Of a stretch of DNA of 64,000 nucleotides, positions 56,150 through 64,000 are shown in pieces. The number at the start of each line of letters is the position of its first letter. Within the stretch, counting starts at the first letter, position 1. The stretch spans positions 1 through 64,000 of the forward strand of contig NZ_BSSU01000005.1 of assembly GCF_030161415.1 (NCBI RefSeq), written 5' to 3'. The stretch comes from Thalassotalea eurytherma. GTDB lineage: Bacteria; Pseudomonadota; Gammaproteobacteria; Enterobacterales; Alteromonadaceae. Below the pieces are notes generated by a model. The model worked only from the letters and a program-made list of their open reading frames with translations. It did not search any database and had not been told where the DNA came from. A program made the position numbers and the translations under genes.

Positions 56150-57583
56150 ATGAGCAACGAGATTAAAACTCAAGTCGTAGTTTTAGGTTCAGGTCCTGGC
56201 GGCTACTCTGCAGCATTTCGTGCGGCAGACTTAGGTTTAGACGTCGTATTAGTTGAAAAATATAGCAGTTTAGGTGGCGTTTGTTTGAATGTTGGTTGTA
56301 TTCCATCTAAAGCATTGTTGCACGTTGCTAAAGTGATTGACGACGCTAAAGATATGGCGGCACATGGTGTGACATTTGGTCAGCCAGAAATTGATTTAGA
56401 AAAAATTCGTCAATGGAAAGATAAAGACGTTGTTGGCAAGTTAACGCAAGGCGTTGGCGGCATGGCGAAAATGCGTAAAGTTAAAGTAGTTAATGGCTAC
56501 GGTAAGTTTACATCTGATAAAACGATTGAAGTTGAAAATGCTGACGGCAACACAACAGTGACTTTTGACAATGCAATTATTGCCTGTGGTTCTTCGGTAG
56601 TTAACTTACCATTTATTCCAGAAGATGATCGTATTATCGACTCAACAGGTGCTTTAGAACTTAAAGACGTACCGGGTGAAATGCTAGTTTTAGGTGGCGG
56701 TATTATTGGCCTAGAAATGGGAACGGTATACAGCTCTCTTGGTGCTAAGGTGTCGGTTGTTGAGTTCGCCGATCAATTAGTTCCTGCAGCAGATGCTGAT
56801 GTTGTTAAAATTTACACCAAGTACAACAAGCCGCGTTTTGAATCAATTATGCTTTCAACAAAAGTTGTAGCTGTTGACGCGAAAGACGACGGTTTATACG
56901 TTACATTCGAAGGTAAGAACGCACCAGAAGGTCAGGTTCGTTACGATAAGATTTTAGTCGCTGTTGGTCGTAAGCCAAATGGTCACTTAGTTGCTGCTGA
57001 TAAAGCAGGTGTTAACGTTGATGAGCGTGGCTTTATCAATGTGTCTAAAGAGATGCGCACGAACGTACCACATATATTCGCGATTGGTGATGTTGTCGGT
57101 CAACCAATGCTTGCTCATAAAGCGGTTCATGAAGCACACGTTGCTGCAGAAGTTATTTCTGGTAAGAAACATGAATTCGACCCACGTTGTATTCCTTCAA
57201 TCGCTTACACTGATCCTGAAATCGCATGGGTAGGTGTTACTGAGAGTGAAGCGAAAGAGCAAGGTTTAAACATCGAAGTTGCAAACTTCCCTTGGTCAGC
57301 TTCAGGCCGTGCTATTGCGTCAGCTCGTACAGAAGGTAAAACTAAATTAATCTTTGATAAAGAGTCAGGTCGTATCTTAGGTGGTGCGATTGTTGGTATC
57401 AACGCTGGCGAAATGTTAGGTGAAATTGGTTTAGCTGTAGAAATGGGCGCTGACGGTGAAGATATCGGTTTAACGATTCATGCTCACCCAACGTTAAATG
57501 AGTCAATTGGTCTAGCTGCAGAAGTGTTTGAAGGTTCAATTACTGATTTACCAAATGCCAAAGCAGTAAAGAAAAAGAAATAA
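56150..57583 (+). CDS. lpdA: Dihydrolipoyl dehydrogenase (E3)
   Basis: The 477-residue flavoenzyme reoxidises dihydrolipoyl groups of the pyruvate and 2-oxoglutarate dehydrogenase complexes. It has the FAD-binding GSGPGGYSAAFRAADLG, the redox-active disulfide GGVCLNVGCIPSKALLH, the NAD-binding GGGIIGLEMGTVYSSLG and the catalytic HAHPTLNESIG region. TTGAGG precedes the ATG. The 178-base spacer from aceF suggests an independent promoter as in E. coli. A strong terminator follows. Confidence 0.98.
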   Translation: MSNEIKTQVVVLGSGPGGYSAAFRAADLGLDVVLVEKYSSLGGVCLNVGCIPSKALLHVAKVIDDAKDMAAHGVTFGQPEIDLEKIRQWKDKDVVGKLTQGVGGMAKMRKVKVVNGYGKFTSDKTIEVENADGNTTVTFDNAIIACGSSVVNLPFIPEDDRIIDSTGALELKDVPGEMLVLGGGIIGLEMGTVYSSLGAKVSVVEFADQLVPAADADVVKIYTKYNKPRFESIMLSTKVVAVDAKDDGLYVTFEGKNAPEGQVRYDKILVAVGRKPNGHLVAADKAGVNVDERGFINVSKEMRTNVPHIFAIGDVVGQPMLAHKAVHEAHVAAEVISGKKHEFDPRCIPSIAYTDPEIAWVGVTESEAKEQGLNIEVANFPWSASGRAIASARTEGKTKLIFDKESGRILGGAIVGINAGEMLGEIGLAVEMGADGEDIGLTIHAHPTLNESIGLAAEVFEGSITDLPNAKAVKKKK

Positions 57584-57603
57584 GCTAAATAGCTAGTTTA
57601 CTA

Positions 57604-57637
57604 AAAGGGGCAGAGTTAATTACTCTGCCCCTTTTTT
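57604..57637 (+). terminator. Rho-independent terminator after lpd
   Basis: AAAGGGGCAGAG-TTAATTA-CTCTGCCCCTTTTTT, a 12-bp stem with T-run, ends the pyruvate dehydrogenase genes. Confidence 0.9.
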
Positions 57638-57850
57638 GTGTCAAAGAAAATTGTCTCAATCGCTTACAAAATAAGCATTCAGTTCATATCCTCGTTTATC
57701 TCTAAAATCCTACCAACCAACTCTTTGCCCTTGCCATGACTGTGGTAATTCAAGAAAGTGATAATAAATTGATATTTTTATGAATTTATTTCAACAATCG
57801 AGGGGTTGAAGTTAACAACTAAATTACATTTAATGGTAGTGAAAATAAAA

Positions 57851-57866
57851 GTTACAAATTTGTAAC
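57851..57866. promoter_or_regulatory. Perfect 16-bp palindrome
   Basis: GTTACAAATTTGTAAC is a perfect palindrome about 130 bases before the TonB receptor start. The binding regulator is unknown. Confidence 0.45.
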
Positions 57867-57893
57867 AAATATGTCAGTATTAAGCTTTAACAA

Positions 57894-57905
57894 CTTGTTA
57901 ACAAG
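57894..57905. promoter_or_regulatory. Perfect 12-bp palindrome
   Basis: CTTGTTAACAAG lies about 90 bases before the TonB receptor start, where an operator for a LacI- or TetR-type repressor would be expected. No regulator is encoded nearby. Confidence 0.45.
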
Positions 57906-57993
57906 ATTGTTAGAGTCACAAATCGATCTAAATCGATAACCGCACATGAAAAATTGTGCTCATAATAAAAAACGTTCAGGGAGTAATAACTAT

Positions 57994-60900
57994 ATGAACA
58001 AGCTTAATAATGTCGCTAAGGGTATTAAATTAGCGCTTTTGCTTGGTGCTGCATGTAGTGTCAATGCCTATGCTCAAGATGATCAAGAGCAAGGTATTGC
58101 CGTTCAAGCTGCAGCCAAAGAAGCACCTCAAGAAGATCCGTTACTAGAAGAAGAGCCGGAAGAACGCATTGTCGTTACAGGTTCTCGTATTCGCCGTAGT
58201 GAATTTGATACTGCCTCGCCAGTTCAAGTAATCAGTGGTGAAATTTCACGTGAAATGGGTTTATTCGACGCAACAGAAATGTTGCAAAACACTAACCAAG
58301 CCGCCGGTTCACAAATTGACAATACATTTGGTGGTTTTGTATTGGATAATGGTCCAGGCTCTGCAACTATCGGTTTCCGTGGTTTAGGAGCAGCGCGCAC
58401 TTTAGTCATGATCAATGGTCGTCGTATGGCACCAGCAGGGGTAGGTGGAGCACCCGTTTCTCCAGATTTAAACTTGATTCCAGCTGTAATGATCGAGCGA
58501 ATTGAAAATTTATACGACGGTGCATCAACTGTATACGGTTCAGATGCCGTAGCTGGTGTAGCGAATGTAATGTTGCGTCAAGATTTTGAAGGTTTCGAAA
58601 TTCAAGGTTCTTACAACCAGCCAAAAGGTGATGGTGGTGAAGAGTCTGTTTTTTCTGCTATGTGGGGTGCTACATCTGACAATGGTTACATTGCTGTAGG
58701 TGCAGAATACTACAACCGTAAAGCTCAATCTTTAGCCGATAACCCGTTTGTCAAAGGTTGTGAAGAACGAATTTTTGAAACAGAAAATGGTGACATCGTA
58801 AAACGTTATGGTGGCATTGGCCCAACAGTTAATGGTGAAGATTCATGTGATATCTTCCCATTAACAAATCGTATGCAAATTGAAAATGGTTTCTGGGGTT
58901 CAGTATACAATACACCAGGTTTCACAAATACAGGTATTCCAAATTGGAGTGAATCAACAGTTCCATTCCAATACGTGGGTTTATTACCGACGTGGATTGC
59001 AGGTGACTCGAATGGCGATGGTATTGATGATATTGCATTCCCCGACGGTAATGGTGATGGCTTACGTGATTTTGATTTCCAAGACCCACGCTATGCATTC
59101 CAACAATCTGAATACTATAAATCAGGTGACTACCTAAGTAAAAACGAACGTATTTCAGTTGTAATCAACGGTGAATACAATTTACAAGATGATAACGATA
59201 CTACGTTATACTTCGATACACTATACGCAGAGCGTGAGTCTGATACATTCTCTCCTGGCGCACAGATATTCCAATGGGTGGGTGCATCAAACCCATACAA
59301 TCCTTGTAACCCGGGTGGTGTAAATGGTATTGACTGTTTTGGTGTACTAGGTTTCGGTGATGCAGGTCCGTTAAGAACGCGTCCAATCATTAACCTTCGT
59401 GGTGATCGTGATACTGCTGCTGTTGACGTATCACAGTACCGCATAGTCGGTGGTGTAACTGGTAATTTGACTGGCTTAGAGTCAATTGGTATGGATAACT
59501 GGTATTACGATATTTATGCATCATACAGTGGTTCATCCGGTGATTACGTGCTCCGTGGTATTAATGAAGAGCGTTTAATATACTCTTTAGATACATCTGT
59601 ACTTAATCCTGATGGCTCTGTGACATGTGGTGATGGCTCTGATGGCTGTGTACCTGTAAACTTATTTTCTGATAACATATATCAAACAGGTGGTGGTACA
59701 CTTACTGCTGCCGAGTCTGATTATCTTATGACTGACCGCGTCGTAAATACTGAGATTGATCAGTTTGTGACTGTTGGTTTTGTTGGTGGTGAACTAGGTA
59801 CATTACCTTGGAACAGCAACCCAGTAAATGCAATTTTTGGTGCTGAATACCGTAAAGAAGAAATCAAAACCAATAATAACGACGTAGCAACTGAAGGTCT
59901 TTTGTGGGGCTTCTTCGCTGACAAAGGTGCAAATGGTGACCGTAGCTTCAAAGAGTTATTCACAGAAGTCGAGTTACCTCTAGTAACTGGTCGCCCTGGT
60001 GTAGAAGAGTTTACAGTAACTATGTCTGGTCGTTGGACTGATGAGAGCTACTATGATCCTGCTACTACATACAGCTTAAAAGGTGTTTACCGCCCTGTAG
60101 AATGGTTCACTCTACGCGGTACCAAGGGTACATCTTACCGTGCACCTAACTTGCGAGAGCGATTCTTAGAGGGTACTACTGGTTTCAATACTGTATCGGA
60201 TCCATGTGTAGTGCCTGATGACGCTCGTATTTCAGATGCTTTAAATCCAAGTGCTCCTGATGGTTATGATCCTGCGCTAGAAACTCGTGATCAAGCTGTA
60301 TTAAACGCTTGTAGTGCTGATGGTGTAGATCCAACAACATTAGGTTTAGGTCAGGGTGGGACAAGTAAGTTTACTGACTCAACGAGTGCAGAGGTTGTTA
60401 CAGGTGGTAACTTAATGCTTGTGGAAGAGACTTCTACGGCTAAGACCTACGGCTTCATTTTTGAACAACCGTTTTCAGAAGATTTTGACTTAACTTTCTC
60501 AATTACGAAGTTTGATATTGAGATTACTAATTCAATTGCTGAGCCTCCTTCACAATACAGTATTAATCAGTGTTACTCACAAGATGGTAACGATGCTTTC
60601 TGTTCGCGTTTATCTCGTGATGAAAATGGACAAATTAGTGACGTTGACGCAAGTTTCATCAATATTGGTTTAGAGACATCTAAGGGTATAGACTACAACC
60701 TCTATTACGCTCAAGATTTCCTTGTTGGCGAGCAAAACTTAAATGTTTCACTTGATTTACAAGCAACCCAAATGAAGGAGCAAGTTATCGATGTACTTGG
60801 TACTATCGATGACAACGTAGGTGAGCCTGACGTTCCAGAGTGGCGTGCAACAGCGCAGTTATCATTTAGTTATGATGATTGGCGCTTTACATGGTTTACG

Positions 60901-61239
60901 CGCTTCATTGGCGAAGGTGAAGAAGATTTCTACTCAGATGATGATCAAGGTTTCGTAAATAACTCTGCAGCTTGTGACGGTTTCTATTCAGATTCTGAAC
61001 AAACAACACCGTTATTATGTCGCCCTGTTGGTGCTACGGATGATTACTTCCAACACAACGTTTCATTAAGTTACTCAACTGATGATTTTCGCGTAGCGTT
61101 CGGAGTTCGTAATGTATTTAACGAAGCTCCACCGTTAGTTGATCCAAGTGGTTCATTCTCTAACACTAATATTCCATTAGGTGTTGGTTATGACACATTC
61201 GGTCGTATGCCGTACCTTAACTTCTCGGCAGTATTTTAA
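57994..61239 (+). CDS. TonB-dependent outer membrane receptor
   Basis: The 1081-residue product has a signal peptide (MNKLNNVAKGIKLALLLGAA…YA, cleaved before QDD), an acidic stretch, a TonB-box-like EERIVVTGSRI, a plug domain (about residues 60-200, with VYGSDAVAGVANVMLR), and a 22-strand barrel ending in a C-terminal aromatic residue (PYLNFSAVF). The long family with 'GSRIRRSEFDTASPV' is common in Alteromonadales and takes up peptides or other polymers. The frame opens at 57946, but AGGGAG precedes the ATG at 57994 and that start begins the signal peptide. A peptidase gene follows, suggesting peptide uptake, but the ligand is not shown. Confidence 0.93.
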   Translation: MNKLNNVAKGIKLALLLGAACSVNAYAQDDQEQGIAVQAAAKEAPQEDPLLEEEPEERIVVTGSRIRRSEFDTASPVQVISGEISREMGLFDATEMLQNTNQAAGSQIDNTFGGFVLDNGPGSATIGFRGLGAARTLVMINGRRMAPAGVGGAPVSPDLNLIPAVMIERIENLYDGASTVYGSDAVAGVANVMLRQDFEGFEIQGSYNQPKGDGGEESVFSAMWGATSDNGYIAVGAEYYNRKAQSLADNPFVKGCEERIFETENGDIVKRYGGIGPTVNGEDSCDIFPLTNRMQIENGFWGSVYNTPGFTNTGIPNWSESTVPFQYVGLLPTWIAGDSNGDGIDDIAFPDGNGDGLRDFDFQDPRYAFQQSEYYKSGDYLSKNERISVVINGEYNLQDDNDTTLYFDTLYAERESDTFSPGAQIFQWVGASNPYNPCNPGGVNGIDCFGVLGFGDAGPLRTRPIINLRGDRDTAAVDVSQYRIVGGVTGNLTGLESIGMDNWYYDIYASYSGSSGDYVLRGINEERLIYSLDTSVLNPDGSVTCGDGSDGCVPVNLFSDNIYQTGGGTLTAAESDYLMTDRVVNTEIDQFVTVGFVGGELGTLPWNSNPVNAIFGAEYRKEEIKTNNNDVATEGLLWGFFADKGANGDRSFKELFTEVELPLVTGRPGVEEFTVTMSGRWTDESYYDPATTYSLKGVYRPVEWFTLRGTKGTSYRAPNLRERFLEGTTGFNTVSDPCVVPDDARISDALNPSAPDGYDPALETRDQAVLNACSADGVDPTTLGLGQGGTSKFTDSTSAEVVTGGNLMLVEETSTAKTYGFIFEQPFSEDFDLTFSITKFDIEITNSIAEPPSQYSINQCYSQDGNDAFCSRLSRDENGQISDVDASFINIGLETSKGIDYNLYYAQDFLVGEQNLNVSLDLQATQMKEQVIDVLGTIDDNVGEPDVPEWRATAQLSFSYDDWRFTWFTRFIGEGEEDFYSDDDQGFVNNSAACDGFYSDSEQTTPLLCRPVGATDDYFQHNVSLSYSTDDFRVAFGVRNVFNEAPPLVDPSGSFSNTNIPLGVGYDTFGRMPYLNFSAVF

Positions 61240-61258
61240 GCAGTAGCTTAAATTCGAT

Positions 61259-61284
61259 AAATGGCCTCATTTGAGGCCATTTAT
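61259..61284 (+). terminator. Hairpin between the TonB receptor and S9 peptidase genes
   Basis: AAATGGCCTCA-TT-TGAGGCCATTT followed by an AT-rich stretch; a moderate terminator that may allow partial read-through into the peptidase gene. Confidence 0.6.
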
Positions 61285-61312
61285 ATATTAAACATGAAAG
61301 GTGAAGCAGGTT

Positions 61313-63208
61313 ATGAAAACGGTTTTTCATTTGATTATAGCGGCCGCTGTATTATGTGGCACTTCAATACAAGCGAAGGCAACGTCAATAGTAGAGGCAG
61401 TTGAAGCATTTTCTATTATGCCCATGATTCGCAGTGTGTCGGTTTCTCCCGATGGAAAACAATTGGCTGTGGTCAGGGCAAGTACAAAAAATGGTGACTA
61501 TTACATTGAAATTAGACAAATAAGTGATTTAACTAAAAAGCCAGTAAAACTGGGTGCTAGTAAAATGCTAGTATCTGGTGTTAGTTGGTTAAATACCGAA
61601 AAAATTCTTGTTAGTTTTAGACAAATTTTAAGAGATGGCGCACGTAGTCAGTGGGTTAATCAATTTGCAATAACGGATGCAGATGGTAAAGGCAACTGGC
61701 TTATTCCATTTCAAAACTTAGGAAATGTTGGCTATAGCGTAATTGATGTTTTACCTAAAGAGCCAAATGAAGTTTTGGTCTCTGTAGATATCAATAGAAA
61801 CTTCTACCCAGACGCTGTAAGACTCAATATAAAATCAGGTCGTACTAAAACTGTTGTTCGTGGTAACAATAAGATAGAAGGCGGTTTTGGTGTTGATAGC
61901 GATGGTGAAGTAAGAATGGCATCGGGCTGGAATGCTAAAGATGATGCTATTGATGTTTTTGCTCGTAAAAAAGGTGATGACGAGTGGCTACTTGTTTATC
62001 AAAACTCGCCAAAAGACCGTGAAAATTTTGATATTGTTGGCTTTTCAAATGATAAGCCAAATGAAATTTACGTAAACGCCAATCGTGGTGAAAATACGAC
62101 AGGTATTTATACATATAATTTAGAAACAAAACAGTATTCAGAGCGCCTATTTGGTTTAGAAAATGTTGATACCGATGGTGTTATGTTTGACAAGTGGAAC
62201 AAAAAATTAGGTTATAGTTATACGACCAAATATCCAAAACGCTATTTGCTTGATCCAGAAATGAAAGCGTTATACGAAGGTATTGAAGGGTTATTCAAAG
62301 GTGAATTCGTATCTATTTCAAATTACTCAGATGATTACAACCAAATTGTCGTTCGCACAAGTTCAGCGAAAAACCCAGGCACATATTACTTATTAAGCAA
62401 TAAAAAATCATTGAATAAACTCGGCGATGTGTCACCGCAAATTAAGCCGGAAATGTTGTCTAAAGTTAAATACATTACATATCCGACGCGTGATGGTTTA
62501 AAACAAAAGGCTTATGTGACTATTCCAGCTGGCAAACCACCATACCCAACAGTTGTTATGCCACATGGTGGTCCTTGGGCACGTGATGTAAATATTTACG
62601 ACCCGTGGACACAATTACTTGCAAGCCAAGGCTATATGGTTATTCAGCCTCAATTTAGGGGCTCTGATGGTTACGGTATGAAGCACTGGAAAGATGGTGA
62701 TAAAGAATGGGGTTTGAAGATGCAAAACGATATGGATGATTCTGCATTGTACCTTGTTGACAAAGGCTTAGCTGATAGAGGCAAATTGGCAATGTTTGGT
62801 TGGAGTTACGGTGGCTACTCTGCTTTTGTTGCATCAATGCGTGAAAATAATATCTATCAATGCTCTGTTGCTGGTGCTGGTGTGAGTAACTTAGACCGCA
62901 TTAACTCAACATTAAACGAGAGCCGCTTTTTAAGAGAGTTACAACGTCCAACGATTGAAGGCGTTTCTCCTGTTAAGCAAGTTGATAAAGTAAATATTCC
63001 TATTTTAGTCGTTCATGGTGATATTGATATTCGTGTACCGATTAAACATAGCCGAGAGTTTGTTGATGAGCTTGAAAGGCTAGGCAAGGATCATAAATAT
63101 GTAGAATTAAAGGATGCTGACCATTTTTCAGATACATTATTCTACGATCACAAGAAAGAGTTTTACAGTGAGATGTTAACTTGGTTTGATGGCAAATGTG
63201 GCTTATAG
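61313..63208 (+). CDS. Secreted S9 family prolyl oligopeptidase-type peptidase
   Basis: The 631-residue product has a signal peptide (MKTVFHLIIAAAVLCGTSIQ…), an N-terminal beta-propeller-like region with VSVSPDGKQLAVV, and a C-terminal alpha/beta-hydrolase domain. The catalytic triad is visible: S498 in FGWSYGGYSAF, D572 in HGDIDIRVP and H604 in DADHF. S9 enzymes of this layout release di- or tripeptides or act as acylaminoacyl peptidases. A GTG at 61301 is also in frame, but AAGGTG at good spacing favours the ATG at 61313. It stands 73 bases after the TonB receptor, a pairing seen often in marine peptide degraders. Confidence 0.92.
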   Translation: MKTVFHLIIAAAVLCGTSIQAKATSIVEAVEAFSIMPMIRSVSVSPDGKQLAVVRASTKNGDYYIEIRQISDLTKKPVKLGASKMLVSGVSWLNTEKILVSFRQILRDGARSQWVNQFAITDADGKGNWLIPFQNLGNVGYSVIDVLPKEPNEVLVSVDINRNFYPDAVRLNIKSGRTKTVVRGNNKIEGGFGVDSDGEVRMASGWNAKDDAIDVFARKKGDDEWLLVYQNSPKDRENFDIVGFSNDKPNEIYVNANRGENTTGIYTYNLETKQYSERLFGLENVDTDGVMFDKWNKKLGYSYTTKYPKRYLLDPEMKALYEGIEGLFKGEFVSISNYSDDYNQIVVRTSSAKNPGTYYLLSNKKSLNKLGDVSPQIKPEMLSKVKYITYPTRDGLKQKAYVTIPAGKPPYPTVVMPHGGPWARDVNIYDPWTQLLASQGYMVIQPQFRGSDGYGMKHWKDGDKEWGLKMQNDMDDSALYLVDKGLADRGKLAMFGWSYGGYSAFVASMRENNIYQCSVAGAGVSNLDRINSTLNESRFLRELQRPTIEGVSPVKQVDKVNIPILVVHGDIDIRVPIKHSREFVDELERLGKDHKYVELKDADHFSDTLFYDHKKEFYSEMLTWFDGKCGL

Positions 63209-63224
63209 TCGGTTAACTTCCTAT

Positions 63225-63258
63225 AAAGAAAACCAGCGTTAAGCTGGTTTTCTTTTTT
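63225..63258 (+). terminator. Rho-independent terminator after the S9 peptidase gene
   Basis: AAAGAAAACCAGC-GTTAA-GCTGGTTTTCTTTTTT, directly upstream of the lipoprotein gene. Confidence 0.85.
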
Positions 63259-63269
63259 AAGGAATAGAA

Positions 63270-63620
63270 ATGAGAAAATTTATTCTAATCATGATGTTAC
63301 CCATCCTCACTGCTTGCTCACAAACTCAAGAGGTTGATAATGGACAATCACAGTGGGACTTTGATCATCAGGTGCAATTCAAGCAAACCAAACTGTCAGA
63401 AAACGCATATCGTATTGAAGTGATACCTAACGCTAAGATTAAGTTTGATCGCCTTGCTACGTTCTTAATTAGGCACTCGTTAGAAGTATGTAATAGCTAT
63501 GGCTTTAAGCTAGAGGTATTAACTGGCATTGAATCTTTTACCGACAGAAAAGCACATCCGAATAAAATATTCGGCTCTTTAGCTGCCAATCTAGAGTGCC
63601 CAAGTAAAGCGAGCAGTTAG
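63270..63620 (+). CDS. Small lipoprotein, unknown function
   Basis: The 116-residue product begins with a lipoprotein signal peptide whose lipobox is LTAC (MRKFILIMMLPILTAC), so it should be acylated at Cys16; the following Ser-Gln does not signal inner-membrane retention, so an outer-membrane location is likely. The mature part is about 100 residues with mixed strands and helices and two further cysteines (VCNSYG, LECPSK) that may form a disulfide. I recognise no family. It starts 12 bases after a strong terminator, so it probably has its own promoter within or just before that hairpin or depends on read-through. Confidence 0.7.
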   Translation: MRKFILIMMLPILTACSQTQEVDNGQSQWDFDHQVQFKQTKLSENAYRIEVIPNAKIKFDRLATFLIRHSLEVCNSYGFKLEVLTGIESFTDRKAHPNKIFGSLAANLECPSKASS

Positions 63621-63785
63621 TGCAAACTGCAACGTTCGTAAATAGATGACAAAACTAACAATAGGTTGGGGTATCTTCGGATTTTCTTTTTAGTTCATTA
63701 CTAAAAAAAGCAAAATAAAAAAGCCACATAAATAGCTAAACAAAAAGCTAAATGAGTATTGATAGGCCGTTTAGTTTTACCAACA

Positions 63786-63818
63786 TAAAAAAGGCTACCT
63801 TCAGGTAGCCTTTTTTGT
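63786..63818. terminator. Bidirectional rho-independent terminator
   Basis: AAAAAAGGCTACC-TTCA-GGTAGCCTTTTTT can end both the lipoprotein transcript and the convergent gene at the right edge. Confidence 0.85.
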
Positions 63819-63842
63819 CATACCGGCGAAGGCCGGTATCTC
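63818..63842. repeat. Dispersed palindromic (REP-like) repeat
   Basis: ATACCGGC-GAAG-GCCGGTAT (63820-63839), with the usual flanks TC…CTC, is a compact GC-rich hairpin in an AT-rich region. The form 'cataccggcgaaggccggtatctc' is a dispersed repeat I recall from Colwellia and other marine genomes. Only one copy is in the window. Confidence 0.55.
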
Positions 63843-63856
63843 AATCTAACGATTTA

Positions 63857-64000
63857 TTAGCTAGGATCCGCAATCTTTACTGCTACAGCTTGTGAAGCAG
63901 GTGTTGTCATTGCTTCCGTTGGCGGAGCAAAGCGAGTTAAATCGATACCTTCAACAGCCGACGTATACTCGTCCATCGTTGGGAAGCGACCTAAGATTGA
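63857..64000 (-). CDS. 3' end of a gene, possibly acnB (aconitate hydratase B)
   Basis: The C-terminal 47 residues of a minus-strand gene run from the right edge to a TAA at 63857-63859. The segment LGRFPTMDEYTSAVEGIDL resembles the 'G-x-x-P-T-x-E-E-Y' C-terminal region of AcnB, and acnB follows the lpd genes in several gammaproteobacteria, though in E. coli on the same strand as lpd. The last 25 residues, Ala/Thr/Pro-rich, do not match what I recall of AcnB. The assignment is tentative. Confidence 0.4.
   Translation of the reverse strand, partial: SILGRFPTMDEYTSAVEGIDLTRFAPPTEAMTTPASQAVAVKIADPS

Larger units (their letters stand above)
57638..57993. other. Leader region of the TonB receptor gene with palindromes
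   Basis: This gap of about 355 bases has no gene I can support. Two perfect palindromes lie in it, GTTACAAATTTGTAAC at 57851-57866 and CTTGTTAACAAG at 57894-57905, and a small ATCGAT-CTAA-ATCGAT dyad just before the gene. They are candidate operator sites for the receptor gene. Confidence 0.5.

Overview
This window is core chromosome of a marine gammaproteobacterium, most likely Alteromonadales and probably the Colwelliaceae (Colwellia/Thalassotalea type). The evidence is the moderately AT-rich base composition, the E. coli-like gene order around mraZ-ftsZ-secA and nadC-ampDE-pdhR-aceEF-lpd, the presence of a DUF2333 protein, a TIGR04219-type outer-membrane protein and a long TonB receptor/S9 peptidase pair, and a 266-bp MITE-like repeat of a style I associate with this family. 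The genus is inference; no rRNA is present to settle it.

Layout. 1-2335: the end of an unidentified gene, a 39-aa membrane peptide, a 630-bp gap with a sigma54-type promoter and a wHTH-like coding remnant, then a phage-shock operon (pspA, a 37-aa membrane peptide in the pspB position, pspC, a 116-aa membrane protein). 2341-5427: an enoyl-CoA isomerase-like crotonase, then a PCu(A)C copper chaperone, a DUF2333 protein and an outer-membrane barrel. 5434-11383: a sugar-porter MFS protein and a LysR regulator, divergent from gcdH (glutaryl-CoA dehydrogenase) and a fused alpha/beta 2-oxoacid dehydrogenase E1. 11400-14218: NnrS, a YcxB-like protein and a TauE/SafE permease. 14220-18058: a Fur-box-controlled Fe(III) ABC importer (fbpABC type).

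18241-36408: the complete division and cell-wall (dcw) cluster, mraZ-rsmH-ftsL-ftsI-murE-murF-mraY-murD-ftsW-murG-murC-ddl-ftsQ-ftsA-[MITE]-ftsZ-lpxC, with many overlapping or near-touching genes. MraZ boxes precede mraZ, and a second pair lies upstream in the opposite orientation. 36428-41065: dciA (minus), an M23 peptidase, secA and mutT. 41110-48993 (minus): yacG, zapD, coaE, pilD, pilC, pilB, pilA, nadC and a retropepsin-like protease. 49041-57637: ampD, ampE, then pdhR-aceE-aceF and lpd behind two near-perfect PdhR-type operators. 57994-64000: TonB receptor, S9 peptidase, a small lipoprotein, a dispersed palindromic repeat, and the 3' end of a convergent gene that may be acnB.

The genes form coherent modules: envelope stress (psp), glutaryl-CoA catabolism, iron uptake, peptidoglycan synthesis and division, protein export, type IV pili, and pyruvate oxidation. 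I found no CRISPR array, tRNA, rRNA, prophage, transposase or recognisable defence island. The less-described items are the minimal psp operon with unannotated peptides, the gcdH/fused-E1 pair, the bidirectional MraZ boxes, the MITE splitting ftsA from ftsZ, and the palindromes upstream of the TonB receptor. None of these amounts to a clearly new system.
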